Source of the DNA: Rhodospirillales bacterium
GTDB lineage: Bacteria; Pseudomonadota; Alphaproteobacteria; Azospirillales; Azospirillaceae
NCBI GenBank assembly: GCA_003165295.1
Contig: PLTC01000266.1
Location: 1 to 64,000, forward strand
Direction of reading: 5' to 3'
Length of the DNA: 64,000 bases
Shown here: positions 25,736 through 35,580 of the stretch, one piece after another
Layout: the number at the start of each line of letters is the position of its first letter
How positions within the stretch are numbered: position 1 is the stretch's first letter
Translations under genes and position numbers: made by a program
The notes under the pieces: model-generated
The model's database searches: none
The model's input: the letters and a program-made list of their open reading frames with translations, nothing else
What the model was told of the DNA's origin: nothing

Positions 25736-26686
25736 TTACAGGGCCGCCACCAGCGCCTGGGCGCGGGCCAGCAGGTCGAAAATATCCGATGGGGTGCGGC
25801 CGCGAATCAGCGGTGGCACCGGGATTCGGCTGGCGATGCCCAGGGTGGCCTCGATCGCCCCAAGCTCGGCCAGCAGACTGTTTTCCAGATCAAGGATATC
25901 GTTCGGGGTCAGGGGTGGATCGCGGCGATTGGGCAGGACAATGCCGCCCAGTATCGTGAGGCCGGGGTCGGCTTCGACCTTGGCCCGCAACCGGTCAAGA
26001 ACGGTATACGCCTGGGCGTAAACGTCTTCGGGCGTCTTGCTGCCGGTACCGGGTGCCGCGATAAAGGCCGGCTGCGTCCGCTTACGGGCGACCAGGATGC
26101 CTTCCAGTTCTTCATTGATCATAACCGCCAGCCGGCAAACGTCGTTGGGCATGGTTCTCGGCACGCCCAGTGCGTCGAGGGTGTCGCTGGCACGCTGGAG
26201 ACCGGCATAGACGTCGGTGGGAGTCTTGCCGGCGACCTCGGGAGCCGGCAAGACCGGCGTGGTGACGTTGAATTTGCTTCGCAAATCAAGAACATCACGA
26301 AGAATGGCGGTAACCATGAGCTTGGAATCGGCCGGTGTGGCCTCGGTGGTGGGGAAGGGCGGCAACTGAGTTTCGGGCAAGCCGTTTTCGGCGCGGAGGA
26401 CCTGAACCTTGAGCATGACCTCCCGGGCCTTCTGAAGGACGTGCCGGGGCTGGCGCCGGGTTGGCAGCGGCCGGTCCACGACCGGCCCGGAATAGCCGCC
26501 ACTGGCCGCCAGCAAGGCCGACAACTCGCCATTGATGGTCTCGACAACCTGATAAACCCCTGAAGGTGTCACCTCACCGCTGTTGCCGGGGCGACAGGAC
26601 CAGATCAGCAAAAACGCCGCGGTGATGACCAGGCTCCGGCTGAGCAGCGATCGACCGCGGTCCGGGACGGGGTGGTTCAGGGGCAT
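25736..26686 (-). CDS. Putative lipoprotein with internal TPxD(V/I) repeats
   Basis: The product is 316 residues. The N-terminus (RSLVITAAFLLIWSC) looks like a lipoprotein signal with Cys at about 31, although Trp at -2 is atypical. The rest contains five spaced copies of a motif TP-x-D/G-(V/I)-(Y/F) followed by a helix: TPSGVYQVVETINGELSALL, TPTDVYAGLQRASDTLDALG, TPEDVYAQAYTVLDRL, TPNDILDLENSLLAEL and TPSDIFDLLARAQALV. This suggests helical-hairpin repeats in the periplasm. Its ATG lies 10 bases inside the upstream hybrid kinase gene with GGAAGG before it, so the two are translationally coupled; it may be the kinase's periplasmic partner. Repeat family not recognised. Confidence 0.75.
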   Translation of the reverse strand: MPLNHPVPDRGRSLLSRSLVITAAFLLIWSCRPGNSGEVTPSGVYQVVETINGELSALLAASGGYSGPVVDRPLPTRRQPRHVLQKAREVMLKVQVLRAENGLPETQLPPFPTTEATPADSKLMVTAILRDVLDLRSKFNVTTPVLPAPEVAGKTPTDVYAGLQRASDTLDALGVPRTMPNDVCRLAVMINEELEGILVARKRTQPAFIAAPGTGSKTPEDVYAQAYTVLDRLRAKVEADPGLTILGGIVLPNRRDPPLTPNDILDLENSLLAELGAIEATLGIASRIPVPPLIRGRTPSDIFDLLARAQALVAAL

Positions 26687-29433
26687 TGCGAACCTTCCCG
26701 ACTCTCGGGGCCTGGCTCTGTGGTTCGCCACAACGGCCACGGCCCGGGGGGTGCGGTGACGAGGGTCGACAACGCTTCGAACAGTGTAATCCGGTTGAAG
26801 GGCTTGTGCAGAATGGCCAGTCCCGCGGCAGCGGCCTGGCGGAGCCGTTCGCGATCGGTGTCTCCGGTGACCAGCACCGCAGGAATTTCCCGACCGACGA
26901 GGCGGCGGATTTCGGCGATGGTCGCGATGCCGTCGGACAGGCCGGGCAGGCGAAGATCGCTGATGATCAAGGTTGGCACCGCGGCCCAGGCGGCGACCCG
27001 ATTGCGCGCCTCGTCGGAAGAAGCGGCATCAATCACGGCATGGCCGGACTCTTCCAACAGCAGGCGCAAGGCATAGCGTTGCCGCTCGTCATCCTCGATC
27101 ACCAACACCCGCTGTGTCGTCATCGCCGCGGTGTCGGGTGGTTGGAACAGGGCCGGTGCGGTCTCGGCGACCGCTACCGGCACGGTAATCGAGAACATGG
27201 AGCCACGACCGGGAGTCGAGCGCATCGCCAACCGATGCTCGAGCAACCGGGCGGTGCGGGCGACGATGCCGAGGCCCAGGCCCAGGCCCTGGGCCGGGTG
27301 TCGCTCGGGATTGCCGACCTGAAAGAAGTCTTCGAATACCAACTCGTGCTGGTTCGCCGCAATACCAACGCCGGTGTCGCAGACCTGGATTTCCAGCCCG
27401 TTGCCCCGACGACGGCAGCCGACCAGAATGTGGCCTTGGGGAGTATAACGAACGGCGTTGGTCACGAGATTGCGCAGCATGCGTTCCAGCAAAACCCGGT
27501 CACTTCGCACCACGGCTCGGGTTTCGACCAGACGCAGGACAATGCCAAGGCTGGCAGCCTGTTCCCGGAATTTGGCGATCAGGCCGTTCAGGGACGGCTG
27601 AAGCGGGAAGGCCGTTACCTTTGGAGTGATGGTGCCGGCGTTGAGGACCGACACGTCGAGCAGGGCGGTCAGGAGTTCCCGGCCGGTTCGGATCGACTCG
27701 CCGAGGTGCCGGCACAGGTCCTGGTGCCGGGGATCGGTAACGCGCATCGACAGCAATTCGTGATAAAGTTGCATCGCCTGAAACGGCTGGCGCAGGTCGT
27801 GACTGGCCGCCGCAAGAAAGCGTGACTTGGCGGCATTGGCGTGCTCGGCCGCGATCAGCGCACCGCTCAATTCTTCCTTCATTCGTCTGGCTTCGGTTAC
27901 GTCGATGGCCACGCAAATGATACCGGTGATGGTACCGTTCCGGTCGCGGAGCGGCTCGATCCGGAGATCGCTGAAATGGCGCTGACCGTCGACCGTCAGT
28001 TCGACCTCGCGCCGGGTGCCGCTGCCGGTCTCGATCACCGAACGCTTGACGGCGTCAATCTCGTGGTTGGACTCGACCGGAAACAGTTCCTGGTGGCGCT
28101 TGCCGATCATGTCCCTGGCGTCGATGCCGATACGCGGATTGTAGACCCAGGTATAACGAAACTCCCGATCCTGACTGAACACTGCCACGTTTGAATCGCG
28201 CAGGGCCATCCGAAACCGGTATTCGCTGGCCCGAAGCCGCTGCTCGACCGTTTGCCGCCTGCTGACCTCGGCGGTCAGCAGGCTGTTGGTCCATCGCTGA
28301 CGGGCGAAGAACACGGTCAGGATGGTGGTCAGCATCAGCCCCGACACCAGCATCAGCCAGGCGGTGGGTGAACTCTGTTCGGTCCAGGGCCGCGGCAACG
28401 ATACGAAGGCCAGGGTAAATTCCCGGCCACCCAGTTCAAGCCACTCGGTTCGGACTCCTGGCGCCGCCACCGGCACAACCGAAAGTGGGGTAAAGACGCC
28501 GTGATCGCGGGGTGCCGGAGCGACGCCGACCTGCTGCCTTCCCGGGGGCGCCGCGACATCCAGCAGGTAGACGTCGGCGGCGACCGGCGCCAAGGCGCGA
28601 AACGATGTCGCCATCAGCACATCCAGGCGCAGAATGGCGCCGACATACCCCATCAGCCGGGAACAGGCCAGGTACGGATAGGTCGTGGCCAAGTTGGCGT
28701 CATAGACCGCGAGGTACAGAAGGAGGTAGCCAAAACCCGCGGTCATGCTGAGCATGGTGGGAAAGACGGCCGCCACCATGTCGCCGCTGGCACAGGCACG
28801 CTCCAGGACACGCCGGCGCTCTGGCGCCGAGGTGACATTGACTCCAATGGGCGGGGTGCCGTTGTCACGGAAGCCGACACGGGTAATCCGGTAATAGATC
28901 GGGAACACATCGTCATCGGGCGACTGGCTGTCGGCCGGGGCCGAGCCGTCGCTGTTTCTGATCCTGAAGCCGGTGATGCCCTCGGCCGCCGCCGCCCGTT
29001 CGGCGGCCGGAATGTCCCTGACTTTGATTCGCGGCAGCCAGGAAATCACTTGCAGGCCCGGAAAGTACCGCCGGATATCCGTCGCGAGAGAGGCGAAATC
29101 TTCCTGTGACGCCGGCTTGGCCCCGTGAAAAGTGGCGCGAACGGCGTGGAGCAAAATCTCGGTGTTGGACAGGGATTGCTGAAGTGCCTCGCGATAGGTG
29201 CGGGCTTGTGCCGCCTGCACGGTGTCGCTGTCACGCCAGAACTGGACGGTAAGCACCGCAAAGATGGCGATGGAGGAGGCCACGCCGACGAAGGCGAACA
29301 GGGCAATCCAGAAACCGGCAATCGGCTTCTTTGCCGGGCCATCCCCGTCCGCAGCCAGCGCCGTCGCCAGAGAATCGAGATCGGCGGCGCTCTTGACGGT
29401 TTGCCGATCCTGCTCGGGAATCCGGGGCGACAT
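26677..29433 (-). CDS. CHASE-domain hybrid sensor histidine kinase
   Basis: The product is 918 residues. Order: cytoplasmic N-terminus, TM1 (about 41-64), a periplasmic CHASE-type sensor (about 75-345; typical YRITRVGFRDNG and VNVTSAPERRR), TM2 (about 355-377), PAS (about 400-515), HisKA with the phospho-accepting His in AASHDLRQPF (about 545), HATPase with N-box LVTNAVRYTP and G-boxes DTGVGIA and GLGLGLGIV, then a C-terminal receiver with Asp in LIISDLRLPGL and Lys in LHKPF. The HDLRQP box belongs to a kinase subgroup with orphan receivers. CHASE domains bind small extracellular ligands; the ligand here is unknown. The last 10 bases overlap the repeat lipoprotein gene. Confidence 0.93.
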   Translation of the reverse strand: MSPRIPEQDRQTVKSAADLDSLATALAADGDGPAKKPIAGFWIALFAFVGVASSIAIFAVLTVQFWRDSDTVQAAQARTYREALQQSLSNTEILLHAVRATFHGAKPASQEDFASLATDIRRYFPGLQVISWLPRIKVRDIPAAERAAAAEGITGFRIRNSDGSAPADSQSPDDDVFPIYYRITRVGFRDNGTPPIGVNVTSAPERRRVLERACASGDMVAAVFPTMLSMTAGFGYLLLYLAVYDANLATTYPYLACSRLMGYVGAILRLDVLMATSFRALAPVAADVYLLDVAAPPGRQQVGVAPAPRDHGVFTPLSVVPVAAPGVRTEWLELGGREFTLAFVSLPRPWTEQSSPTAWLMLVSGLMLTTILTVFFARQRWTNSLLTAEVSRRQTVEQRLRASEYRFRMALRDSNVAVFSQDREFRYTWVYNPRIGIDARDMIGKRHQELFPVESNHEIDAVKRSVIETGSGTRREVELTVDGQRHFSDLRIEPLRDRNGTITGIICVAIDVTEARRMKEELSGALIAAEHANAAKSRFLAAASHDLRQPFQAMQLYHELLSMRVTDPRHQDLCRHLGESIRTGRELLTALLDVSVLNAGTITPKVTAFPLQPSLNGLIAKFREQAASLGIVLRLVETRAVVRSDRVLLERMLRNLVTNAVRYTPQGHILVGCRRRGNGLEIQVCDTGVGIAANQHELVFEDFFQVGNPERHPAQGLGLGLGIVARTARLLEHRLAMRSTPGRGSMFSITVPVAVAETAPALFQPPDTAAMTTQRVLVIEDDERQRYALRLLLEESGHAVIDAASSDEARNRVAAWAAVPTLIISDLRLPGLSDGIATIAEIRRLVGREIPAVLVTGDTDRERLRQAAAAGLAILHKPFNRITLFEALSTLVTAPPGPWPLWRTTEPGPESREGSQCP

Positions 29434-29733
29434 TCATCCAACACCAGAAAAGATGGTTTTGCCGGCCCGGGGGGCACCCCCTCGCGCGCGACTTTACGAA
29501 GCCAAAGAGACTACCCCCAATCGTCGTACTCCCTCGCGGGCTTACGCAGCCAGGGTCGTGACACTCCAGGATGCCAGCCGAGCCTGCGCGAAACCGGGGG
29601 CCGAGTCAAGCGGACTGTCTTCGGCCGACTGCCTCCCGGGGCATTGTTACGGACAAGAAGTGCGGTTGCTCAGGATCGCCGCCGGTTTACTGCCTCGATA
29701 GTTGTTCTTGCCGGCTTCCGAGGGCAGGACGCC
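29434..29733. other. Intergenic, no gene seen
   Basis: 300 bases between the hybrid kinase start and the serC end. An imperfect direct repeat (CCCTCGCG followed by TTACG.AGCC) occurs at about 29480-29505 and 29531-29551. No terminator hairpin for serC is evident. Confidence 0.45.
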
Positions 29734-30879
29734 TCAAGCGAGCGCCGTCATGAACGCCCAATCCAGCCAGGGCAGCAGAGCCTGGAGGTCGGAGGTTTCG
29801 ACGGTGGCCCCGCCCCACAGGCGCAGCCCGGGGGGGGCGTCGCGATAGGCGGCGATGTCGTTGGCCACCCCTTCCTTCTCCAGGAGGCTGGCGATCTTTC
29901 CGGCCACCTCGGTCAGGGCAGCGGAACCCCGCGCGACCACCTGGGGATCGGTGACGGTGAGGCAGATTGCGGTGCAGGACCGGGTGGCGGGCACCCGGGC
30001 CAGGAAACCGGCCCAGCCCGAGGCCGCCTGCCACGCCGCAACCGCCGAGAGGTTGGCCTCGGAGCGGGTGATCAGCGCCGGCAGGCCGCCGAGTGCCTGC
30101 GCCCATTTGAGGCCGTCGATGGCGTCCTCGACCGCGAGCAGGGACGGCGTGTTGATGGTCTCGCCCTGGAAGAGACCTTCGTTAAGTTTGCCGTTTTTGG
30201 TCATGCGGAACAACTTGGGTACGGGCCAGGCCGGTGTGGTGCTCTCCAGGCGTTCGACGGCACGCGGGCTGAGTACCAGCATGCCGTGTGCGGCCTCCCC
30301 ACCCAGCACCTTCTGCCAGGACCACGTGGCGACATCGATCCGGGACCACGGGATATCCATGGCGAACACCGCCGAGGTGGCATCGCAAATGGTCAGGCCC
30401 CGGCGGTCGGTTGCAATCCAGTCGCCATCCGGCACCCGGACGCCGGAGGAGGTGCCATTCCAGGTGAACACCACGTCATGGTCGAAGTCCACCCGGGAAA
30501 GATCGGGCAACTCGCCGAAGTCGGCCTCAAACGCCCGGGTGCCTGGGAGCCTGAGCTGTCGGGTGACATCAACCACCCATTCCTTGCCGAAGCTTTCCCA
30601 GGCCAGCACGTCCACCGGCCGCGTCCCCAGCAGCGACCACAGCGCCATCTCGACCGCACCGGTATCCGAGCCGGCGACGATGCCCAGTCGGTAGTCCGCA
30701 GGCAACCCGAGCACCGCCCGCGACCGGTCGATCACCTCCCGGAGCCTGGCCTTGCCGGCCTTTGAGCGGTGTGAACGGCCGAGACAAGCCTGCTCGAGGG
30801 CAGCCAGGGACCAGCCGGGGCGCTTGGCACAGGGACCCGAGGAAAAGTTGACGTTGGCCGGCCGTATCACAGGCTTCAT
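29734..30879 (-). CDS. serC: Phosphoserine aminotransferase
   Basis: SerC converts 3-phosphohydroxypyruvate and glutamate to phosphoserine in serine synthesis, and also serves pyridoxine synthesis. The 381-residue product opens with the family signature [13 protein letters not shown] and binds PLP through Lys in [15 protein letters not shown]; other signatures are [11 protein letters not shown] and [14 protein letters not shown]. It belongs to the long SerC type seen in alphaproteobacteria and methanogens rather than the E. coli type. AAGGAG lies nine bases before the ATG. serA is not adjacent; downstream partners are absent, and the upstream leftward genes concern sugar chemistry. Confidence 0.94.
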   Translation of the reverse strand: MKPVIRPANVNFSSGPCAKRPGWSLAALEQACLGRSHRSKAGKARLREVIDRSRAVLGLPADYRLGIVAGSDTGAVEMALWSLLGTRPVDVLAWESFGKEWVVDVTRQLRLPGTRAFEADFGELPDLSRVDFDHDVVFTWNGTSSGVRVPDGDWIATDRRGLTICDATSAVFAMDIPWSRIDVATWSWQKVLGGEAAHGMLVLSPRAVERLESTTPAWPVPKLFRMTKNGKLNEGLFQGETINTPSLLAVEDAIDGLKWAQALGGLPALITRSEANLSAVAAWQAASGWAGFLARVPATRSCTAICLTVTDPQVVARGSAALTEVAGKIASLLEKEGVANDIAAYRDAPPGLRLWGGATVETSDLQALLPWLDWAFMTALA

Positions 30880-31000
30880 GGAAGACGCTCCTTACCAGAG
30901 TGGAACAATCCGGCGCCGGCGGCAAAAAAATCCAGGGCTTTGCAATGCCGCCGGCTGTTGGCGACGGGATCCGGGGAGCCGCGCACTCCCGCACCCGCAT

Positions 31001-32404
31001 TTACGGCCGGAACTCGCGCAAAAACAACTCGGCGGTCCAGCCCACCGGCGACTGACTGTCGTGCCGGGACGGAGGTCCCGGCTCGGGGCGGCTGTCGGTG
31101 CAGCGCAGGGTGTAGATATGGTCGTGGATCGGCAGGATGCCGACGCGCTCTCCCAGCAACTGGCCGCGGCGGACCACCGAGGCTTTGGTGGCGCAGCCCA
31201 ACCCGTACAGCGAGCGATAGAGCGCCGGCTGGTCGGGTCCGGGACGGATGCTTTCGGTGATGCGGCGGAAGGTGCCGGCGGCGGCGTTGGCCCAGTGGTC
31301 GTTATAGTCGATGAAGCCGGGAAAGACCGTGTCCAGGCCCTTATACTGCTGCTCGGTAACCAGCTCGTCGAACAGGCCCTCGGGCCGGAACGGGCACAGG
31401 TAATTTACGTACAATACGGTTTGGGGATAGTCACCGCCCTTTTCGATCTCTCCCAGGGCGTATTGCAGAACTTCACCCAAGGTACGGTCACGGGCACGCA
31501 GGGATTCGGGACGGCGGAGGAAGCGGGCACCGGCCCGCTTCGTGGTCTCCTGAACCGCGTCGCTCTCGGAAAAGGTGTAGACCGAGCGGATATAGCCGGC
31601 CCGGCCAAGCTGGCGCAGCAGGCCCGCCAGCAGGTCGATGCCCTGAAGGTCACGGGGCTCGCCCAGCACCGGGGCCACCGCCACCACATTGCAGTTCTCC
31701 GGCTTGAGGCTGTCGGGAAGCGCCGTGACCAGATCGCGTTCCAGCAGGTCGAGCATGGCCGAGACACCGCCGGCCCGATCGCCGTCATTGGCCTGGTTGA
31801 TGCCGTGATGATGATAGACGGCGGCTTCGGGCTCGTAGAGCAGACGCCAGCCGGCCTCGGTCACCGCCTTGCCCCAATGGCGGTCTTCGATATTGGTCAG
31901 GGTCTCGTCGAACGGAAACCGTTCCCACACCTCGCGCCGGATCATGCTGTTGGCATTGTGAAAGAAGTAGTCGCGGGTCTGGACCCGGCGATCGAGTCCG
32001 AACACCGTCAGCAGGTCGCGTTTGTCCACGGCGCCGCTGAAAGCCAGCGGCAATTGCCGGCCGTAGACCCCGGCGATGCCCGGGTCGGCGAAACCCGCGA
32101 CCAGGGTCGACAACCAGTCGGTGCGCTGGGGGATACAGTGGGACGACAGGCAGGCGATGAAGGCGCCGGTGCTGGCCCGAATGCCCAGATTGAGAGACAG
32201 CCCCGGCCGGTAGGCGTCGATGGTCAACACCTCTTTGACCGGGTAGCGTCGGACCACCTGGAGGGTGTGATCGGTGCTGTTGTTGTCGACCAGGATCACT
32301 TCGAAGTCGGGATAATCCTGGGCAAACACCATATCCAGGCAATGGCCGACCCAGGACTCCTCGTTCCTGGTACGGATGATCAGCGAAACGCGGAGGGCAG
32401 GCAT
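31001..32404 (-). CDS. Two-domain protein: family 2 glycosyltransferase fused to a cytidylyltransferase-like domain
   Basis: The product is 467 residues. The N-terminal domain (about 1-220) is a GT-A family 2 glycosyltransferase: SLIIRTRNEESWVGHCLD, ILVDNNSTDHT, and a late EDRHWGKAVTEAGW catalytic-type segment. The C-terminal domain (about 235-430) resembles NeuA-type CMP-sugar synthetases: VVAVAPVLGEPRDLQGIDLL, then VLYVNYLCPFRPEGLFDELV and the FPGFIDYNDHWAN segment. The usual nucleotide loop (ARxGSKRxPxKN) is missing, so this domain may be catalytically inactive or recognise a different ligand. It sits with an aldolase and a dehydrogenase, suggesting assembly of a special acidic sugar or decoration of a surface glycan. 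Confidence 0.8.
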   Translation of the reverse strand: MPALRVSLIIRTRNEESWVGHCLDMVFAQDYPDFEVILVDNNSTDHTLQVVRRYPVKEVLTIDAYRPGLSLNLGIRASTGAFIACLSSHCIPQRTDWLSTLVAGFADPGIAGVYGRQLPLAFSGAVDKRDLLTVFGLDRRVQTRDYFFHNANSMIRREVWERFPFDETLTNIEDRHWGKAVTEAGWRLLYEPEAAVYHHHGINQANDGDRAGGVSAMLDLLERDLVTALPDSLKPENCNVVAVAPVLGEPRDLQGIDLLAGLLRQLGRAGYIRSVYTFSESDAVQETTKRAGARFLRRPESLRARDRTLGEVLQYALGEIEKGGDYPQTVLYVNYLCPFRPEGLFDELVTEQQYKGLDTVFPGFIDYNDHWANAAAGTFRRITESIRPGPDQPALYRSLYGLGCATKASVVRRGQLLGERVGILPIHDHIYTLRCTDSRPEPGPPSRHDSQSPVGWTAELFLREFRP

Positions 32405-32470
32405 CGCTACAAAACTTTCAGTTCAAGGTCGTCTTCCAACCCCAAAAGCTCTTTCAAGCCGGAACCTTTT

Positions 32471-33244
32471 TCAGGTCAGCCCCTTGAGTTCAGCCAGGGC
32501 CTGCTCGTAAGACCGGCGCAGCATGGCCCCATCCACGCACAGCGTGACGAAGCCGATGCCGAGATCCAGCAGCCGTCTGGCCGCAACGGGGGTGGCGGCG
32601 TAGCAGCCGACGGTGACGCCGTGGCCGGTGATGCGGCGGACCGCATCGGCAAACAGCCGCTGGAAGCCGGGATCGTCGAGGTTGCCCCTGAGCCCCAGGC
32701 TTTGGGACAGATCGTAGATGCCGATGAACAGCACGTCGAGGCCGGGCAGGGCGCAGATGGCGTCCAGGTCTTCGAGGGCGCCGCTGTCTTCGACCATCAG
32801 GATCGAGGTGATCAGCGCATTCTGGCCGTCGAGATGGGCACGCTCGTTGCGACCGTCGAACAGCGAGGCGCGGGTCAGGGTCGCCACCCCGCGATTGCGT
32901 GCGGTGGGGCCGTAAACCATGGACTCCAGGGCCCGCGCCGCCGCGGCGGCGTCTTCCACATGGGGCACCATCACCCCTTTGGTGCCGGAGTCCAGGCAGC
33001 GCAGGATATTGCTGTTGTCGGGGCCGGGAACCCGGGTGACCGGCACCATGCCCTGGCTTTCGGCAGCGAGGTAGAGCGCCGGCAGGTCGCCGAAGGAATG
33101 GGGGCCGTGCTCCAGATCGAAGACGATGAAGTCGAGGCCGGCGGCACCGATGATTTCGACCACGGTAGGATCGGGCAGGTGACTCCAGGTCCCGATCACC
33201 GGCTCCCGGCGCTTGAGCCGGGCCTTGAATTCGCGTGCGTCCAT
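32471..33244 (-). CDS. HpcH/HpaI-family class II aldolase
   Basis: The product is 257 residues of the metal-dependent pyruvate-aldolase family (HpaI, GarL, RhmA). Motifs: GTWSHLPDPTVVEIIGAAG, FIVFDLEHGPH with the His base, VPHVEDAAAAARAL, MVEDSGALEDLDAI with the metal-binding Glu, and LFIGIYDLSQSLG with the metal-binding Asp. It would cleave or form 2-keto-3-deoxy acids from pyruvate and an aldehyde. It ends 67 bp before the glycosyltransferase gene and starts 43 bp after the SDR gene, probably one operon. Confidence 0.88.
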   Translation of the reverse strand: MDAREFKARLKRREPVIGTWSHLPDPTVVEIIGAAGLDFIVFDLEHGPHSFGDLPALYLAAESQGMVPVTRVPGPDNSNILRCLDSGTKGVMVPHVEDAAAAARALESMVYGPTARNRGVATLTRASLFDGRNERAHLDGQNALITSILMVEDSGALEDLDAICALPGLDVLFIGIYDLSQSLGLRGNLDDPGFQRLFADAVRRITGHGVTVGCYAATPVAARRLLDLGIGFVTLCVDGAMLRRSYEQALAELKGLT

Positions 33245-33287
33245 GGCGTGTCCAGTCTCCGCATGACCCGTTGACTCAAGGTTTGGT

Positions 33288-34034
33288 TCAGAGCACGGCG
33301 CCGCCGCTGACACTCAGGACCTGGCCGGTCATGTAGTTCTGTTCGTCCGAGGCCAGAAACACGCAGGCCGAAGCGACATCGGCCAACGTCCCGGCCCGCT
33401 TGAGCAGCGTCATTTCGACGATGCGGGCTCCGGCCGGAGAGGCCAGTTCGTCGGCGGTCTGCTCGGTCAGCATGATTCCCGGTGCCACCGCATTTACCAG
33501 GATATTGTGCCCGGCACCATAGCGGGCCACGACCTTGGTCAGGCTGTTCAGCCCGGCCTTGGAGACCGCATAATGGACCGTCTTGGGGCCGTGATATTCG
33601 CCGGCCACCGAACTGATATTGACGATGCGACCGCCGCCCCGGGCGATCAGGTGGGGAAACGCTTCCTGGCAGCAGATGAACGGTCCCTTGAGGTTGACCG
33701 CCATGATCCGGTCCCAGCCGTCGTCGGTGAGTTCCTCGAACGTACAGCGTTGGTTGATCCCGGCATTGTTAACCAGAATATCCATGCCGCCCAGCACCCG
33801 CACGATTTCGGCGAAGCCTTCGCGGATTTGGTTCCGATCGCGGACATCAAGAGCCACCGCGACCGCGCGACCGCCCAGCGCGTCGATTTCGGCCACCACC
33901 TCAAGAGCCCTGTCCCGCTGCTCGGCATATCCGACCGCCAGCGCCGCACCCTGGCGGGCAAACTCGAGGGCGATTTCACGGCCAATGCCGCGGCTGGCTC
34001 CGGTGACGACGGCGATTTTACCGGCAAGACGCAT
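33288..34034 (-). CDS. Short-chain dehydrogenase/reductase (FabG-like)
   Basis: The product is 248 residues, a classical SDR. NAD(P)-binding TGASRGIG, NNAG at about 87-90, catalytic Ser in NISSVAG, YxxxK in YAVSKAG, and the PGIM segment are all intact. A basic Arg after the Gly motif and the DVRD motif suggest NADPH or NADH use cannot be separated by eye. FabG-like enzymes beside HpaI aldolases often oxidise sugar hydroxyls or 3-hydroxyacids. It is first gene of the leftward SDR-aldolase-glycosyltransferase group. Confidence 0.9.
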   Translation of the reverse strand: MRLAGKIAVVTGASRGIGREIALEFARQGAALAVGYAEQRDRALEVVAEIDALGGRAVAVALDVRDRNQIREGFAEIVRVLGGMDILVNNAGINQRCTFEELTDDGWDRIMAVNLKGPFICCQEAFPHLIARGGGRIVNISSVAGEYHGPKTVHYAVSKAGLNSLTKVVARYGAGHNILVNAVAPGIMLTEQTADELASPAGARIVEMTLLKRAGTLADVASACVFLASDEQNYMTGQVLSVSGGAVL

Positions 34035-34251
34035 GAGGCGAGGGTCCTCTTCAGCAGTAATGGTGGAAACCTGGACGGGGACGGGAATCATGGCATATCG
34101 GATGTCCCGCGACCAGTGCCTTTACCCGACGCGCCTTTACCCGACGGTGCGGCCAGGGCCGGCGGAGAGCGACCGCCGTCCGAAGCCATGCTCTGACCAG
34201 TGAAAGCGGGGACTCTGCACCCTGCCGGCCGCCGGGGAGGCCGCGGCCGCC

Positions 34252-35463
34252 TCAGCCGTTTCGGTCAAGCCGGCGCGATGCCGGCAGATGGACGCGCACG
34301 ATGGTACCCCGGCCGGGCTCGCTGTCGAGTTCCACACGGCCGCCATGGAGTTGGGCGTAACGCTGGACAATGGGCAAACCCAGGCCGATGCCTTCGTGGC
34401 GTCGGTCGAGAGAGCCTTCGCCCTGGGTAAACGGGTCGAAAATACGCGCCTGCATCTCCAAGGCGATGCCCGGACCGTTGTCGGTGACGGTGACCGTCGG
34501 GCCGGCCGCGTCATCGGTCAGTTCCACTCTTACCATGCCGTGTTGGTAGTGGAACTTGATGGCATTGTCGAGAATAGACAGAAGCAGTTCCCGCAACCGC
34601 CGCTCGTCGCCACGAACCCAGAGGAGCGGCGACGGCGCCATGATCACCGAAACCGCTTTAGCGACGGCTTTCGGTGTCAACATGGCAATACAGCGGTCGA
34701 TCATCTCCCTAAGGAACACCGGCTTTTCCTCGAGACTGACCGCGCCGGTGGAGCCCTTGGTGTATTCGAGGATCCGATTGACCATGTCGAGCAGGTGCTT
34801 GCCACTCTCCTCGATCAGTCTCGCGTAGTCGAGATAGTCGGCGGGAATCGGCGGCCGGGTATCCTGGGCCGAGATGACCTCGGAAAAGCCGATGATGGCG
34901 TTCAGCGGCGTGCGCAGTTCATGGCTCATCACCGAAAGAAAGTCGAGTTTTGCGCGGTCGGCCTTGCGGGTGGCGGCCAGGGCCTCGGTCAATTCCCGCG
35001 TCCGCTCCGCAACCCGCTGTTCCAGTTCGCGGTTTTGCTCCCGGGTCTTCTTGTAGAGCATGCGGATCTGCAACATATTGCGGACCCGCTGGAGCAATTC
35101 CCAGGCGACAAAAGGTTTGGTCAGGAAGTCGCTGGCGCCGACTTCCAGCGACTTGCGCCGGGTCTCCTGATCGGTCTGGGCGGTGAGCACCAGGATCGGG
35201 ACATAGTCATCGGCGAAAATCGGCCGCAGCATCTCGATCAACTGAAAGCCACTGATGTGCGGCATGCGGATGTCGAGCAGCAGTATGTCATAGCGGGTGG
35301 TCCGACAGAGGTCGGGGATCAACCGCGGGTCGGTTTCGCCGCGAATCTGGGTATAGCCCTGGTGCCGCAGAATCTCCCGTAACAGGTCGACGTTGGACAG
35401 GTTATCGTCGACGATCAGGATCGCGGCGTCCTTGGTTTCGCGGTTGATTTCGTCGTTGATCAT
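34252..35463 (-). CDS. Receiver-histidine kinase protein
   Basis: The product is 403 residues, soluble. An N-terminal receiver (about 12-130; acidic pair in ILIVDDNLSN, acceptor Asp in ILLLDIRMPH, Lys in FLTKPF) is joined by a coiled coil (about 135-170) to HisKA with His in SVMSHELRTPLNAI and an HATPase with LDNAIKF, DNGPGIA and GIGLGLPIV. Such REC-first kinases usually receive phosphoryl groups from another kinase, acting as the middle of a phosphorelay. It is preceded by holC, 117 bp away. Confidence 0.92.
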   Translation of the reverse strand: MINDEINRETKDAAILIVDDNLSNVDLLREILRHQGYTQIRGETDPRLIPDLCRTTRYDILLLDIRMPHISGFQLIEMLRPIFADDYVPILVLTAQTDQETRRKSLEVGASDFLTKPFVAWELLQRVRNMLQIRMLYKKTREQNRELEQRVAERTRELTEALAATRKADRAKLDFLSVMSHELRTPLNAIIGFSEVISAQDTRPPIPADYLDYARLIEESGKHLLDMVNRILEYTKGSTGAVSLEEKPVFLREMIDRCIAMLTPKAVAKAVSVIMAPSPLLWVRGDERRLRELLLSILDNAIKFHYQHGMVRVELTDDAAGPTVTVTDNGPGIALEMQARIFDPFTQGEGSLDRRHEGIGLGLPIVQRYAQLHGGRVELDSEPGRGTIVRVHLPASRRLDRNG

Positions 35464-35580
35464 GGAACGCCCATCCCTCTGGCCCGCCGGTCAAGCGCGA
35501 CCTGGGAAATCCTACAGTCGCGAAAAGAGAAGGGGAACTCAAAAACTTTGCGACGGCCTTCCGTAATCGCCGCCGCCGCC

